The notes beneath the pieces were generated by a model. That model was not told the origin of the DNA and ran no database searches. It saw nothing but the letters and a program-made list of their open reading frames with translations. Of a stretch of DNA of 64,000 bases, positions 1-9,350 are shown piece after piece; position 1 is the stretch's first letter; every line of letters begins with the position of its first letter. Made by a program: the position numbers and the translations under genes. The stretch spans positions 1,178,001 to 1,242,000 of the forward strand of contig NZ_JQMW01000011.1 in assembly GCF_000744935.1 (NCBI RefSeq), read 5' to 3'. This DNA is from Clostridium sp. KNHs214 (GTDB lineage Bacteria > Bacillota > Clostridia > Clostridiales > Clostridiaceae).

Positions 1-100
1 TGTATATGAACCTACTTACACCAATAGTTTGATGAATTTTAGTTATCTGTTCTTCTGTTGGTTTAATTTCTATTTTGTATGCTTTTTTCAACTTCTTCAT
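1..100 (-). CDS. tnpB: TnpB RNA-guided nuclease, N-terminal 33 residues (runs off window)
   Basis: An ATG at 98-100 starts an open frame on the minus strand, beginning MKKLKKAYKIEIKPTEEQ and continuing with an IHQTIGVSRFIY segment. This is the conserved N-terminus of IS607/IS605 TnpB, the OMEGA-RNA-guided endonuclease that is ancestral to Cas12. The RuvC and zinc-finger parts lie beyond position 1 and cannot be judged. A weak purine-rich site (AAAGGAAG) precedes the start. Whether the nuclease is intact is unknown. Confidence 0.7.
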   Translation of the reverse strand, partial: MKKLKKAYKIEIKPTEEQITKIHQTIGVSRFIY

Positions 101-106
101 CTTCCT

Positions 107-274
107 TTATCTTTTTCTTATATTTTCTTTGTATTGCTCATAAGTATATTATCTTCTATTTGTTGGTGTTCTAAATACTTTTAATATTCCTTCGTTATCC
201 CATCTTTGTAATGTTCTAACTGACACATTAATTAATTCTGCAAATTCATTTGCTTTATAGTTATTATTTTTCAA
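107..274 (-). pseudogene. IS607 TnpA remnant, MerR-like HTH only, with nonsense codon
   Basis: Reading from TTG at 274 gives a MerR-like helix-turn-helix typical of IS607 TnpA (residues such as YKANEFAELINVSVRTLQRW and RTPTNRR). Codon 42 (149-151) is TAA where a tyrosine codon is expected, since the family reads RRYYT. The frame continues with YTYEQY and ends at a second TAA at 107-109. A full TnpA has about 200 residues including a serine recombinase domain, and none of that domain is left. The remnant is seven bases upstream of the tnpB ATG, so it could at most make a 41-residue DNA-binding peptide. Confidence 0.75.
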
Positions 275-347
275 ATGTACTCACTTCCTTTTCATAAGTA
301 CATTTACTATATTTAATTACTTTTATTTATATTTTAAATAACTAAAG

Positions 348-386
348 AAACCTCCTTAAGATTATTATTCCCTTAATGGAGGTTTT
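348..386 (-). terminator. Terminator downstream of the DUF4446 gene
   Basis: AAACCTCC-TTAAG (348-360) pairs with CTTAA-T-GGAGGTTT (372-386), with one bulged base. On the minus strand the hairpin lies about 30 bases past the stop of the gene at 419 and leads into T-rich sequence. Confidence 0.6.
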
Positions 387-418
387 TATAAGTGTTATTT
401 ATAATTTTATTTGTGATA

Positions 419-922
419 TTAATTAATAGCTGAGTTTAGAACCTCTTCCTCTTCTTCGGACAAATCATATCTTGATATTCCCCTATCAATAGGTTTTGCA
501 TAAACTACGCTATCTTCTCTTCCATATATACCTGTTATAATCATGCCACTATTATATTCATTAAGTAAAGCTATAGAAAAACTTAAATCACTTCCTACAT
601 TTTCAAAAGCTTTGTATCTTTTCATAGCTGTTCTTTGTACACAGTTTTTTAACTTTTCATTTAAAACCTTATAGTTTTCTGCTAAAACATCTACTTTATC
701 CTTACTTTCATCTATTTTATCAAAATACGTTTCTATAACTTGTTCTATATTTTTATTATCCACTCCACGTGTAAATTTCCTAAATTTTTTCTCCAACTTA
801 CCTATAGCTTTAAATGAAATAATAAGCATTATAAATAGTATAAATATTATAATTGCCATTCCCGCTATAATATATGGTTGAAAAGCTGATAAATTTTCAA
901 ATATTGTATTCAAGTAACTCAT
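419..922 (-). CDS. DUF4446 family membrane-anchored protein
   Basis: This 167-residue protein has one hydrophobic N-terminal helix (about residues 17-37, rich in I, F and L). A charged, probably coiled-coil stretch follows (about 40-100). The C-terminal DUF4446 domain carries the family blocks YKAFENVGSDLSFSIALLN and GIYGREDSVVYAKPI. The family is found next to parAB in clostridia and its function is unknown. A single-pass protein with the soluble part in the cytosol is inferred. The gene lies just downstream of a parS site, transcribed in the same direction as parB, and ends at the terminator near 348-386. Confidence 0.8.
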   Translation of the reverse strand: MSYLNTIFENLSAFQPYIIAGMAIIIFILFIMLIISFKAIGKLEKKFRKFTRGVDNKNIEQVIETYFDKIDESKDKVDVLAENYKVLNEKLKNCVQRTAMKRYKAFENVGSDLSFSIALLNEYNSGMIITGIYGREDSVVYAKPIDRGISRYDLSEEEEEVLNSAIN

Positions 923-935
923 TCCTTTCTGCTAT

Positions 936-951
936 TGTTTCACGTGAAACA
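936..951. promoter_or_regulatory. parS: parS centromere site
   Basis: TGTTTCACGTGAAACA is a perfect 16-bp palindrome identical to the Firmicute parS consensus bound by ParB/Spo0J and overlapping in sequence with Noc sites. It lies between the DUF4446 start and the parB stop, about 10 kb from the dnaA boxes. This is the only exact copy seen in the window. Confidence 0.95.
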
Positions 952-1128
952 TTTTTATATTTTATGTAATGTCAATTACCAACTAAATAAACAAGGATAT
1001 TTTCTTACTACCACTTTATAAATTAAAGCTTCTTTAATTATATATAAATTATTTTTCATTATCAATACTTGTTTAATTCAAAACTAATAGTTACTTACAA
1101 TTTTTTAAACTTTTCTATTTAAACTTTC

Positions 1129-1989
1129 CTATTGCATATTTAAAATATCTATTATTCTTTGAAGATCATCTTCTGAATAATATTCTATTTCTATTTTACC
1201 TTTATTATTTTTATTATTTTTTATAAATACCTTAGTTCCAAAATAACCTTCCAATCTATTTTTAATATCTTCATAATATGGGTTCGCATCGGCTGCTTGC
1301 TTCTTTATTTCCTGTGTGTTTTTAGAAACACTTCTTATTAGCTTTTCTATTTCTCTTACACTTAAATTTTCATCAATAATTTTTTGAGCCAAGGAATACT
1401 GTAAATCCTTATCTTCTAAAGATAATAAAGCTCTTCCGTGCCCCTCTGATATAACCTCATCTATAAGATATTGTTGAACTCTTTCGTCTAAATTTAAAAG
1501 TCTCATACAGTTTGCTATAGCAGTTCTAGATTTCCCTATTTTGCTAGAAACATCACTTTGTGTTAAATTAAACTCCTCAATTAATCTTTTATATGCTTTA
1601 GCTTCTTCTATTGGGTTTAAATCCTCTCTTTGTATATTTTCTATTAAAGATACTTCCAAGACTTCTTTTTCTGGCATATTCATAACAACAGCTGGAACTT
1701 CTTTAACGCCCACAACCTTAGCTGCTCTCCAACGTCTTTCTCCTGCTATTATTACATAACTCCCACCTTGTCTTTTTAAAACTAAAGGCTGAATTATTCC
1801 ATATTGCTTTATAGACTGAGCTAACTCCATTATTTTATCCCCATCGAAATTTTTTCTTGGTTGCTCTTTATTAGCTTTTATTAAATTTAAAGGGATTTTT
1901 AATATTGTCTCATTATTCTCCACTTCTGAAGAATCTTGTTCTGGAATTAAAGCTCCTAATCCTTTTCCTAATCCATACTTTTTACTCAA
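1129..1989 (-). CDS. parB: ParB/Spo0J chromosome-partition CTPase
   Basis: This 286-residue ParB family protein begins MSKKYGLGKGLGALIPEQ, the usual Spo0J start. The nuclease-like CTP-binding N-domain has the GERRWRA motif at residues 83-89 and the ENIQREDLNPIEEA block at about 117-130. A helix-turn-helix for parS binding spans about 143-166 (TQSDVSSKIGKSRTAIAN). The C-terminal part is the dimerisation region. It loads at parS, the nearest copy being 936-951, slides as a CTP clamp and works with ParA. It lies 53 bp downstream of parA in the same direction, presumably as one transcript. Confidence 0.95.
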   Translation of the reverse strand: MSKKYGLGKGLGALIPEQDSSEVENNETILKIPLNLIKANKEQPRKNFDGDKIMELAQSIKQYGIIQPLVLKRQGGSYVIIAGERRWRAAKVVGVKEVPAVVMNMPEKEVLEVSLIENIQREDLNPIEEAKAYKRLIEEFNLTQSDVSSKIGKSRTAIANCMRLLNLDERVQQYLIDEVISEGHGRALLSLEDKDLQYSLAQKIIDENLSVREIEKLIRSVSKNTQEIKKQAADANPYYEDIKNRLEGYFGTKVFIKNNKNNKGKIEIEYYSEDDLQRIIDILNMQ

Positions 1990-2042
1990 GCTTCTTCCTC
2001 CTTTATCCGTATTAAGCCATCCTTTGTTTAATATTATATTAT

Positions 2043-2816
2043 TTATGCTCTAACCTTTTGTCTACTTAAAAATTCCTTAGTAAGTTTTTGATAAGCTTCA
2101 GCTCCTCTGCACTTATCATCAAATAATAATATTGGAAGTCCGAAACTAGGAGCTTCTGCTAATCTTATATTTCTTGGTATAGTAGTATTATACACCTTAT
2201 CTTTGAAATATTTCTTTACCTCTTCTACTACCTCATTGCTAAGCTTTGTCCTACTATCATACATACTCATTAAAATACCCTCTATTTCTAGAGATTTATT
2301 TAAGGATTTCTTAACTAGCTGCACTGTATTTATAAGCTGGCCCACACCTTCCAATGCATAAAATTCACATTGAATAGGAATCAGAACACTATCGGCTGCA
2401 CAAAGGGCATTTATTGTTAAAAATCCTAGAGAAGGCGGACAATCTATAAACACATAATCAAACTCATCATCTAATTCTTGCAACGCATTTTTTAATATAT
2501 TTTCTCTACTTTCCTTATTTATTAATTCCACTTCTGCTCCAGCTAATTCCATAGTAGATGGGACAATATAAAAATTATCAATAAGCTCTATTTTAATTAT
2601 AGATTCCTTTATACTCTTTTCTCCTGCTAACACATCATAAATTGAACTTTCAATATTTCTCTTGTCCAACCCTAATCCACTGGTAGTGTTTCCTTGAGGA
2701 TCTATATCTATAGTGAGTATTTTATGTCCTTTATTAGCTAAATAGGAGCATAAGTTTATATTGGTTGTAGTTTTACCCACTCCACCTTTTTGATTAAAAA
2801 TACAAATAACCTTCAT
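2043..2816 (-). CDS. parA: ParA/Soj chromosome-partition ATPase
   Basis: The deviant Walker A box KGGVGKTTT, the IDIDPQGN segment and the DYVFIDCPPSLG block mark a MinD/ParA-type ATPase of about 257 residues. I chose the ATG at 2816 (MKVICIFNQKGG). The two upstream in-frame starts (GTG 2828, ATG 2825) overlap or touch the AAAGGTG ribosome-binding site, while the ATG at 2816 is correctly spaced. The product segregates origins with ParB and in Bacillus also controls DnaA. The gene is the first of the parAB pair. Confidence 0.95.
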   Translation of the reverse strand: MKVICIFNQKGGVGKTTTNINLCSYLANKGHKILTIDIDPQGNTTSGLGLDKRNIESSIYDVLAGEKSIKESIIKIELIDNFYIVPSTMELAGAEVELINKESRENILKNALQELDDEFDYVFIDCPPSLGFLTINALCAADSVLIPIQCEFYALEGVGQLINTVQLVKKSLNKSLEIEGILMSMYDSRTKLSNEVVEEVKKYFKDKVYNTTIPRNIRLAEAPSFGLPILLFDDKCRGAEAYQKLTKEFLSRQKVRA

Positions 2817-2869
2817 TAAACTCATCACCTTTAATTATATTTTAAAAATCAGCACAAATTATTAAATTA

Positions 2870-2889
2870 CCACCGATAGTATACGGTGG
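2870..2889. repeat. 20-bp palindrome upstream of parA
   Basis: CCACCG (2870-2875) and CGGTGG (2884-2889) are perfect inverted repeats around an 8-bp AT spacer that is also near-symmetric. It sits about 55 bp upstream of the parA start and downstream of noc. It could be an operator or a weak hairpin; no T-run follows on the minus strand. Confidence 0.5.
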
Positions 2890-3090
2890 CCAATATTTTA
2901 TAAAATTATCTTCAACTTCTATTATAATATTAATACATCTCTTGTGCTAGTAATTTTTGCTTACTTAATGCTATAAAAAAATAAAAAAAGATAAAATTAG
3001 TATAATATTTTTTTACACCAACTTTATCTTTAAGTTTTTTGTCTATTTAATATAAAAAATATCTATTTCCTAAAACATTTATATAATAAC

Positions 3091-3204
3091 TCAACTTTCG
3101 CACATAATTCAAGTTCGACATTAGATTAATAAGCGTCTTTAATTTAAAATTTAGAATACAAAATTTAAAATTTTACATTTTTATTTTATAACTGCGAAAG
3201 TTGA
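3091..3204. repeat. MITE-like palindromic element, copy 1
   Basis: The 12-bp terminal inverted repeat TCAACTTTCGCA (3091-3102) matches TGCGAAAGTTGA (3193-3204) exactly. The interior is AT-rich with no coding potential. A second copy with the same termini is at 8554-8664. It lies in the 490-bp noc-parA intergenic region, which otherwise holds only the palindrome at 2870-2889. Confidence 0.65.
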
Positions 3205-3318
3205 AATAGTCACTTTACTAATTTAGTCATTCATATTAATTTATATCCACTATATCAATTACATTACTGCTATAAATTTGTAACAATTATAACTAAATAT
3301 AAGACTATAAAAAATCAA

Positions 3319-4098
3319 CTATTTTTTTGGAATACATATAGTAACTTCTATAGAGTCTTCTAATTCTTTAGATTTATAATTAGCTTTTATGCCATATTTA
3401 TCAAAAACTTGCTTTATGGTATTTACATAAATTCTTGGACTAAAAATCCCCTTTATTCTCTTCTTTCCATCGGCTGCAACTTCTTGACTACATAATTTAA
3501 GAAGTTCTCTTTCTACTATTTCTTCTGTTTTCTTTACATTTAAAGACTTACTAACAACTTCTTTCAATACCTTATTTCTAAGTTCCTCTGAAGGCAATTT
3601 CAAAAGTGCTCTAGCATGTCTTTCTGTAAGATTATTTTCCAAAAGAATTTGTCGAATTTTAGGTTCTAATTTGAGAAGCCTTATTTTATTTGCAATGGTA
3701 GATTGCTTCTTTCCTATGACTTCTGCCAACTGCTCTTGAGTATAGGAATGATCCTTTATTAAATTATGATAAGCTTCTGCTTCTTCTAAAAAGTTTAAAT
3801 CTTGTCTTTGTAAATTTTCCAAAAGTGCAATAGCTGCTGAATCCTTATCAGTTATATTTACTATTATAGCTGGTATTTCAGTTAATCCAGCTAATTTAGC
3901 AGCTCTAAGTCTTCTTTCTCCAGCTATAAGTTCATATTTTTCAGCTGATAACTTTCTTATAGAAATTGGTTGAATAACGCCATATGCTTTTATTGATTGT
4001 GCCAATTCTTCTAAAGCTTCCTCATCAAAATGTTTTCTTGGCTGATAAGCATTTGGAACTATGGATTCTACAGGTATATAATTTATATCTTTTTGCAT
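3319..4098 (-). CDS. noc: Noc-like nucleoid occlusion ParB-family protein
   Basis: A second ParB-family protein of about 259 residues, with GERRLRAAK in the CTP-binding domain, a LLENLQRQDLNFLEEAEAY block and a helix-turn-helix (TQEQLAEVIGKKQSTIANKI). Its position directly before rsmG and its divergence from the ParB at 1129 fit Noc, which binds DNA and membrane to block Z-ring assembly over the nucleoid. I prefer the ATG at 4098 (MQKDINY), since the upstream ATG at 4107 abuts the AGAGGG ribosome-binding site. It may be a plain ParB paralogue; no separate membrane-targeting helix is obvious at the N-terminus. Confidence 0.8.
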   Translation of the reverse strand: MQKDINYIPVESIVPNAYQPRKHFDEEALEELAQSIKAYGVIQPISIRKLSAEKYELIAGERRLRAAKLAGLTEIPAIIVNITDKDSAAIALLENLQRQDLNFLEEAEAYHNLIKDHSYTQEQLAEVIGKKQSTIANKIRLLKLEPKIRQILLENNLTERHARALLKLPSEELRNKVLKEVVSKSLNVKKTEEIVERELLKLCSQEVAADGKKRIKGIFSPRIYVNTIKQVFDKYGIKANYKSKELEDSIEVTICIPKK

Positions 4099-4252
4099 AG
4101 CTACCATCCCTCTTATTGTTTTCCTAATATTAACATTTCTATAGAAACATTAATATTCCTTCTTTTTTGTAAACTTTTATATAATTTATTTTATTTTTTT
4201 AATATTTATTTGTTATTTATCTATTTTATATGCTTATTTTACTTTTATTTCC

Positions 4253-4972
4253 TTATTTTAATGGATTTTTAGAAACTACCCCTGCTTTTCTAGGATACCC
4301 CTTAGGTGTATCTTTTACTTTTTTAACTACAACTAAGTTATGCCTTAAGTTACTTCCCTCAATATCTACCTCTATTATTTCTTGAATTTTTCCACCTAAT
4401 ATCTTAATAGCCTTTTGAGCTTCCTCTAATTCTTCTCCAATAGCTGGCCCTTTTAAAGCTACAAAATATCCTCCCTTTTTAACGAAAGGAATACAAAATT
4501 CACTTAGAACAGTCATGTTAGCCACAGCTCTAGAAACCACTGCATCATATTGTTCTCTGTATTTTTTATCTTTTGCAAAATCTTCAGCTCTCCCATGAAG
4601 TGTTTCTACAGAATTTAAACTTAATTTATTCACCACTTCATCCAAAAAAGTTATTCTCTTTTTTAATGAATCCAGCAACGTTATTTCTAAATTATCTTTA
4701 ACAATCTTCATAGGTATACCTGGAAACCCAGCTCCTGTACCTACATCTATTATTTTTTTGCACTCTTTAAGTTTTGCAAATTTAAATATTTTAAAGGAGT
4801 CAATAAAATGTTTTTTTATTATTTCTTCATCATCCGTTATGGCAGTTAAATTTATCTTTTCATTCCATTCTTTTATCATATCCTTATATAGAATGAATTC
4901 ATTATATTTTTCTTCATTAAATTCCAATCCTTCTTTTAAGGCTGCATTATTTAAAATATCGTAATATTCCAT
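4253..4972 (-). CDS. rsmG: 16S rRNA m7G527 methyltransferase RsmG (GidB)
   Basis: The 239 residues carry the SAM-binding motif [12 protein letters not shown] and the block [17 protein letters not shown], both characteristic of RsmG. It methylates N7 of G527 in 16S rRNA using S-adenosylmethionine; loss gives low-level streptomycin resistance in other bacteria. A GAGGAAG ribosome-binding site precedes the ATG. It follows mnmG by 27 bp in the mnmE-mnmG-rsmG-noc operon. Confidence 0.95.
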   Translation of the reverse strand: MEYYDILNNAALKEGLEFNEEKYNEFILYKDMIKEWNEKINLTAITDDEEIIKKHFIDSFKIFKFAKLKECKKIIDVGTGAGFPGIPMKIVKDNLEITLLDSLKKRITFLDEVVNKLSLNSVETLHGRAEDFAKDKKYREQYDAVVSRAVANMTVLSEFCIPFVKKGGYFVALKGPAIGEELEEAQKAIKILGGKIQEIIEVDIEGSNLRHNLVVVKKVKDTPKGYPRKAGVVSKNPLK

Positions 4973-4998
4973 TTAACTTCCTCACTTTACACATTACT

Positions 4999-6894
4999 TT
5001 ATTTTACTTCCTTTTCCCTCTTGCTTCTTTTTAATTGTTCTAAATATATCATAAGCACAGATATATCCGCTGGAGAAACTCCTGAAATTCTTGAAGCCTG
5101 ACCTAAATTAGTAGGTCTTATTTTATCAAGCTTTTGTATAGCCTCTATTCTAAGACCTTTTACATCATTGTACTCTATACGTTCTGGTATAATCTTATTT
5201 TCCATTTTCTTAAAACTATTTACCTGTTCTATTTGTTTTTGTATGTAACCTTCATATTTAGAAACTATATTTACCTGTTCTTTAACATTTTCAGGCAATT
5301 TGGGTCTTTCTACATCTAACGGTTCTACTATATAATAATTAAGCTCTGGTCTCTTTATTAATTCGTATAAACTAATAGGTTTCTTTAATTCTACAGAATT
5401 TAATCCTGTTAAAAATTCATTGACTTCTCTCTTGTTAGTTATTTTTAATGCCTTAATTCTATCTATTTCCTTTTCTATAGCTTCTTTTCTATCTAAATAT
5501 TTTTTATACCTTTCTTCCTTTACAAGACCAACCTTATATCCTGCTTCAGTTAATCTCAAATCTGCATTATCCTGCCTTAAAATAAGTCTATATTCAGATC
5601 TTGATGTCATCATTCTATATGGTTCATTAGTACCTTTAGTAACTAAATCATCTATTAAAACCCCTATATAGGCATCTGAACGATTTAATATAAAAGGTTC
5701 CTTTCCATGAATTTTAAGAACAGCATTTATACCTGCAATAAGTCCTTGAGAAGCCGCTTCTTCATATCCTGAACTTCCATTTACCTGTCCTGCTGAAAAA
5801 AATCCATCAATATTTTTAAATTCTAAAGAAAGTTTAAGCTGAGTTGGATCTATACAATCATATTCTATGGCATATCCTATTCTTGTAATTTCAGCCTCCT
5901 CAAGACCCGGGACAGTCTTAACCATCTTAACTTGTACATCCTCTGGAAGAGAGCTGGACATGCCACCTACATACATCTCCTCTGTAAACTCTCCTTCTGG
6001 TTCTATAAACACTTGGTGTTGTTCCTTATCTCTAAATCTCATTACCTTATCTTCTATAGAAGGACAGTATCTAGGCCCAACCCCCTCAATACTTCCATTA
6101 TATAGAGGTGATCTATTTATATTATCTGTAATAACTCCATGAGTTTTTTCATTTGTATAAGTTAGATAACAAGATACTTGTTCCCTTTGTATATCATCAT
6201 TCATAAAAGAAAAAGGAACTATCTTTTTATCTCCTGGCTGCTCTATCATTTTTGAAAAATCCAGTGATTTACTATTAACCCTACATGGAGTTCCAGTTTT
6301 AAATCTTCTTAAAGAAATACCTAAATCTAAAAGCTTTTTAGATAATTCATTGGCAGGCATAAGTCCGCTCGGTCCTTCATTTCTACTTACATCACCTACA
6401 ATAACCCTAGATTTCAAATATGTACCGGAAGCCAAAACAACCGCCTTACAATTAAAATAAGCTCCATTAGAAGTTAACACTCCTTGCACCTTTCCCTCAT
6501 TAACATCTACATCAGTTATCTCCAGTTGCCTTAAAACTATATTAGGTTCTTTCTCTAACACCCATTTCATTCTTTCAGAGTACTTCCTTTTATCTGCTTG
6601 TGCTCTTAAAGAATGAACAGCTGGTCCTTTAGAAGTATTTAACATTCTAGATTGTATGAATGTTTCATCTATGTTTACTCCCATCTCTCCGCCTAGGGCG
6701 TCTATCTCTTTAACCAAATGTCCTTTAGCTGTTCCCCCTATATTAGGATTACAAGGCATAAGAGCAATGCTATCTAAATTTATTGCACACACCAAAGTTT
6801 TACATCCAAGTCTTGCTGAAGCAAGTGCAGCCTCACAACCTGCGTGTCCAGCCCCTATAACTATTACATCAAAATCTCCTGCATGGTAACTCAT
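4999..6894 (-). CDS. mnmG: tRNA uridine-34 carboxymethylaminomethyl enzyme MnmG (GidA)
   Basis: An FAD-binding [10 protein letters not shown] motif at the N-terminus, the block [20 protein letters not shown], and a C-terminal helical domain ending in [16 protein letters not shown] identify MnmG at its usual length (about 631 residues). With MnmE it forms cmnm5U at the wobble position of tRNAs. I prefer the ATG at 6894 (MSYHAGDFD) to that at 6900, which touches the ribosome-binding site. It starts only 8 bases past the mnmE stop, implying translational coupling. Confidence 0.95.
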   Translation of the reverse strand: MSYHAGDFDVIVIGAGHAGCEAALASARLGCKTLVCAINLDSIALMPCNPNIGGTAKGHLVKEIDALGGEMGVNIDETFIQSRMLNTSKGPAVHSLRAQADKRKYSERMKWVLEKEPNIVLRQLEITDVDVNEGKVQGVLTSNGAYFNCKAVVLASGTYLKSRVIVGDVSRNEGPSGLMPANELSKKLLDLGISLRRFKTGTPCRVNSKSLDFSKMIEQPGDKKIVPFSFMNDDIQREQVSCYLTYTNEKTHGVITDNINRSPLYNGSIEGVGPRYCPSIEDKVMRFRDKEQHQVFIEPEGEFTEEMYVGGMSSSLPEDVQVKMVKTVPGLEEAEITRIGYAIEYDCIDPTQLKLSLEFKNIDGFFSAGQVNGSSGYEEAASQGLIAGINAVLKIHGKEPFILNRSDAYIGVLIDDLVTKGTNEPYRMMTSRSEYRLILRQDNADLRLTEAGYKVGLVKEERYKKYLDRKEAIEKEIDRIKALKITNKREVNEFLTGLNSVELKKPISLYELIKRPELNYYIVEPLDVERPKLPENVKEQVNIVSKYEGYIQKQIEQVNSFKKMENKIIPERIEYNDVKGLRIEAIQKLDKIRPTNLGQASRISGVSPADISVLMIYLEQLKRSKREKEVK

Positions 6895-6902
6895 CTTCAT
6901 CC

Positions 6903-8282
6903 CTACTTTCCTAAACAGAATTCTGAGAAAATCTTATCTATTATATCCTCTTCTACTGTATCACCAGTAATTTCTCCCAAGGCCGTCCATGCGTTTCTTA
7001 TGTCTATAGAAGCTAAGTCTATAGCCTCTACATTTTCTAAAATGTCTATAGCAGCCTTTAAACTTTCCTTAGATCTTATTAATGCCTCTTTATGTCTATT
7101 GTTAGTTACATATACATCTTCTGTATTTATTTCTCCCTTAAAGAATAACTGCTTTATACAATCTCTTATTTTATCTAGTCCTTCTCCGGTTTTTACAGAA
7201 ATATCTATAAGGTATTGGGAGTCTAGTTTAGAAAGTTCATTGTTTTCTATCTGTCTATTTAAATCCTTTTTATTTAAAAGGACAATATACTTTTTATCCT
7301 CTATAAATTCTATAATTTCTTCATCTTCTCTATCTAATTTTCTGCTTAAATCCAACATCAATATTATTAAATCCGACTCTTGAATCTTTTCTTTAGACTT
7401 CTCTACACCTATTTTTTCTACAATGTTTTCAGTTTCTCTTATGCCAGCTGTATCAATTAACTTTATAGGAATTCCATCTATATTTATATACTCTTCTATT
7501 ACATCTCTAGTGGTTCCAGGTACATCTGTAACTATGGCCCTCTTTTCTTGGAGCAATGCATTTAAAAGAGATGATTTACCAACATTGGGCTTACCTACTA
7601 TTACCACCTTTATTCCTTCTTTTAACATCTTTCCTTCTTCAGCAGTACTTAATAATTTATCTATATCTTCTATAACATTTGACAATTGAATATTTACTCT
7701 TTTAGAAGTAACTTCTTCTAAATCATCCTCAGGATAGTCTACTGTGGCTTCTATATGGGCAATAAGTGCTAGGAGTTCACCCCTTATAGCTGATATTTCC
7801 TTGGAAATTATGCCTTCTGACTGCTTGATAGCAGATTTCATACTAAGTTCTGTTTTAGCATTTATTATATCAATTACCGCCTCTGCCTGACTCAAATCTA
7901 TTCTACCGTTGAGAAAAGCTCTCTTAGTAAACTCCCCTCTTTCTGCAAGTCTTGCTCCAGCCTTTATAGTTTCTTTTAAAACTCTATTGGTAGCCACCAC
8001 TCCACCATGACAGTTTATTTCTACAGTATCCTCCGCTGTAAAACTTCTAGGGCCCCGCATATAACTTATAATAACTTCATCTATTACTTCTCTACTATCC
8101 TTATCTACAATAAAGCCATACCTCATAGTATAAGTCTTCATTCCTTCTAAGGATTTACCATTCTTAGCATTAAAAATACTATCCACTATAGGTAAAGCAT
8201 TATCCCCAGATACTCTTATTATTGAAACTCCTCCTTCACCTAAACTAGTTGATACAGCTGCAATGGTATCAAATTCTTTCAT
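6903..8282 (-). CDS. mnmE: tRNA modification GTPase MnmE (TrmE)
   Basis: 459 residues: a tetrahydrofolate-binding N-domain, a helical domain, an inserted GTPase domain with G1 GKPNVGKS (230-237) and G3 DTAG, and the family-defining C-terminal C-x-GK (FCLGK). It is the partner of MnmG in cmnm5U34 synthesis. It is the first gene of the operon running down to noc. Confidence 0.97.
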   Translation of the reverse strand: MKEFDTIAAVSTSLGEGGVSIIRVSGDNALPIVDSIFNAKNGKSLEGMKTYTMRYGFIVDKDSREVIDEVIISYMRGPRSFTAEDTVEINCHGGVVATNRVLKETIKAGARLAERGEFTKRAFLNGRIDLSQAEAVIDIINAKTELSMKSAIKQSEGIISKEISAIRGELLALIAHIEATVDYPEDDLEEVTSKRVNIQLSNVIEDIDKLLSTAEEGKMLKEGIKVVIVGKPNVGKSSLLNALLQEKRAIVTDVPGTTRDVIEEYINIDGIPIKLIDTAGIRETENIVEKIGVEKSKEKIQESDLIILMLDLSRKLDREDEEIIEFIEDKKYIVLLNKKDLNRQIENNELSKLDSQYLIDISVKTGEGLDKIRDCIKQLFFKGEINTEDVYVTNNRHKEALIRSKESLKAAIDILENVEAIDLASIDIRNAWTALGEITGDTVEEDIIDKIFSEFCLGK

Positions 8283-8673
8283 ACTCTTAACTTCCTCCCA
8301 ATTATATATGTTTGCTTAATATTATTATTTTAGCCCAATATATTTTTTTTACACTGTATTAATTTTATCAAATAAAAATATAAATTTAAACAGTAATATA
8401 GGTTATATTTTCTAATTTATCACTACCTATAAAAAAATCCATCCTATGTATTCACAAGTGCTTTTACCAATTGTTAATTTCCAGTCTCCAATCCCCACTA
8501 AAAGCTTTATTTATAGCTTGACGATTAGTGGTTTTCTTATTTACAATAACTAACTGAACTTTCGCAGCTATAAAATCACAATTTAAAACTATATTTGTAT
8601 TCTCTATATTTGTATTCTCTTTATTCATATAATATTAAACTTAAAAATTGTGTGCGAAAGTTGAATAACTAAG
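8283..8673. other. Intergenic region between mnmE and the jag terminator
   Basis: No gene is seen. The stretch holds a hairpin at about 8497-8531 (CCCACTAA... pairing with TTAGTGG) and the second MITE-like element with its 8-bp direct repeats. A promoter for mnmE must lie here on the minus strand, but I cannot assign it with confidence. Confidence 0.5.
8554..8664. repeat. MITE-like palindromic element, copy 2, with 8-bp target repeat
   Basis: The left terminus TGAACTTTCGCA (8555-8566) pairs with the right terminus TGCGAAAGTTGA (8653-8664), one mismatch in 12. Inner arms CACAATTT and AATTGTG also pair. ATAACTAA occurs directly on both sides (8546-8553 and 8665-8672), as expected for a target-site duplication. 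It carries no ORF. The termini are shared with the copy at 3091-3204. Confidence 0.75.
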
Positions 8674-8700
8674 AAAAAGAAAGCCCTTTAGGCTTTCTTT
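8674..8700 (-). terminator. Terminator of the rpmH-rnpA-yidD-yidC-jag operon
   Basis: On the minus strand AAAGAAAGCC pairs with GGCTTTCTTT around a TAAAG loop and runs into TTTC. The hairpin overlaps the jag stop codon (8688-8690). Confidence 0.8.
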
Positions 8701-9314
8701 AAATCAATGACTACTCTTCTATATGGTTCCTGTCCTTCACTATAAGTTTTTATTTCCGAATCACCTTGAAGTGCAGAATGTATAACTCTTCTCTCATATG
8801 GATTCATTGGCTCTAATTTAACACTTCTGCCTTTTTGTTTAACCTTATAGGCCATTTTTTCAGCTAATTTTTTTAAAGTCTGCTCTCTTTTATATCTATA
8901 ATTTTCAGTATCCAAAATAATTCTCTTGTACGGCTGATCATTATCCTTATTAACAGCAAGACTAACTAAATATTGAAGTGAATCTAAAGTTTCCCCTCTA
9001 TGGCCTATTATGAGTCCCATATTAGGTCCTGAAAGGTTTATTTTTAAAGCAGAGCCTTCTTCCTTTATTCTTATTTCTGATTTTATATCCATAGCATTTA
9101 AGACTTTTCTTAAAAAGCTTCTAGCCTCTTCTGTATAATCTTTTTTCTCTGTAAGTTTAACATTAGCAGATTTAGCTCCTATAAAACCAAATAATCCTTT
9201 GCTTCCCTCTTCAAGTATTTCAATTTCCACTTTATCCTCAGTTAAATTAAGCTGTTTCAACCCTTTTTGTATAGCTTCTTCTACATTTTTCCCCATAACT
9301 TCAATACTTCTCAT
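8688..9314 (-). CDS. jag: Jag/KhpB RNA-binding protein
   Basis: 208 residues with an N-terminal Jag_N domain (about 1-50, EEAIQKGLKQLNL), a KH domain whose GxxG loop is in IIGHRGETLDSLQYL, and a C-terminal R3H domain (YERRVIHSALQG). Jag (KhpB/EloR) binds RNA and affects cell elongation in other Firmicutes. It lies 36 bp downstream of yidC, the standard arrangement (spoIIIJ-jag). An AAAGGCGGTG ribosome-binding site precedes the ATG. Confidence 0.95.
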   Translation of the reverse strand: MRSIEVMGKNVEEAIQKGLKQLNLTEDKVEIEILEEGSKGLFGFIGAKSANVKLTEKKDYTEEARSFLRKVLNAMDIKSEIRIKEEGSALKINLSGPNMGLIIGHRGETLDSLQYLVSLAVNKDNDQPYKRIILDTENYRYKREQTLKKLAEKMAYKVKQKGRSVKLEPMNPYERRVIHSALQGDSEIKTYSEGQEPYRRVVIDLKKA

Positions 9315-9350
9315 TACCGTAAGACACCGCCTTTCTACAACAAATCATTC

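Larger units (their letters stand above)
1..274 (-). mobile_element. End of an IS607-family element (HTH remnant plus TnpB start)
   Basis: On the minus strand a TTG start behind an AAGGAAGTGA ribosome-binding site opens the DNA-binding start of an IS607 serine transposase, and the start of TnpB follows directly. The serine recombinase catalytic domain normally found between them is absent. The element's outer end probably lies between 275 and 345, before the neighbouring gene's terminator. The rest of TnpB lies outside the window. Family assignment rests on recognisable TnpA and TnpB N-terminal motifs. Confidence 0.75.

Noticed and set aside
6844-7383. A 179-codon frame on the plus strand opposite mnmG and mnmE
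   Set aside because: It is the complement of two certain genes, with no initiation signals and unlikely composition.
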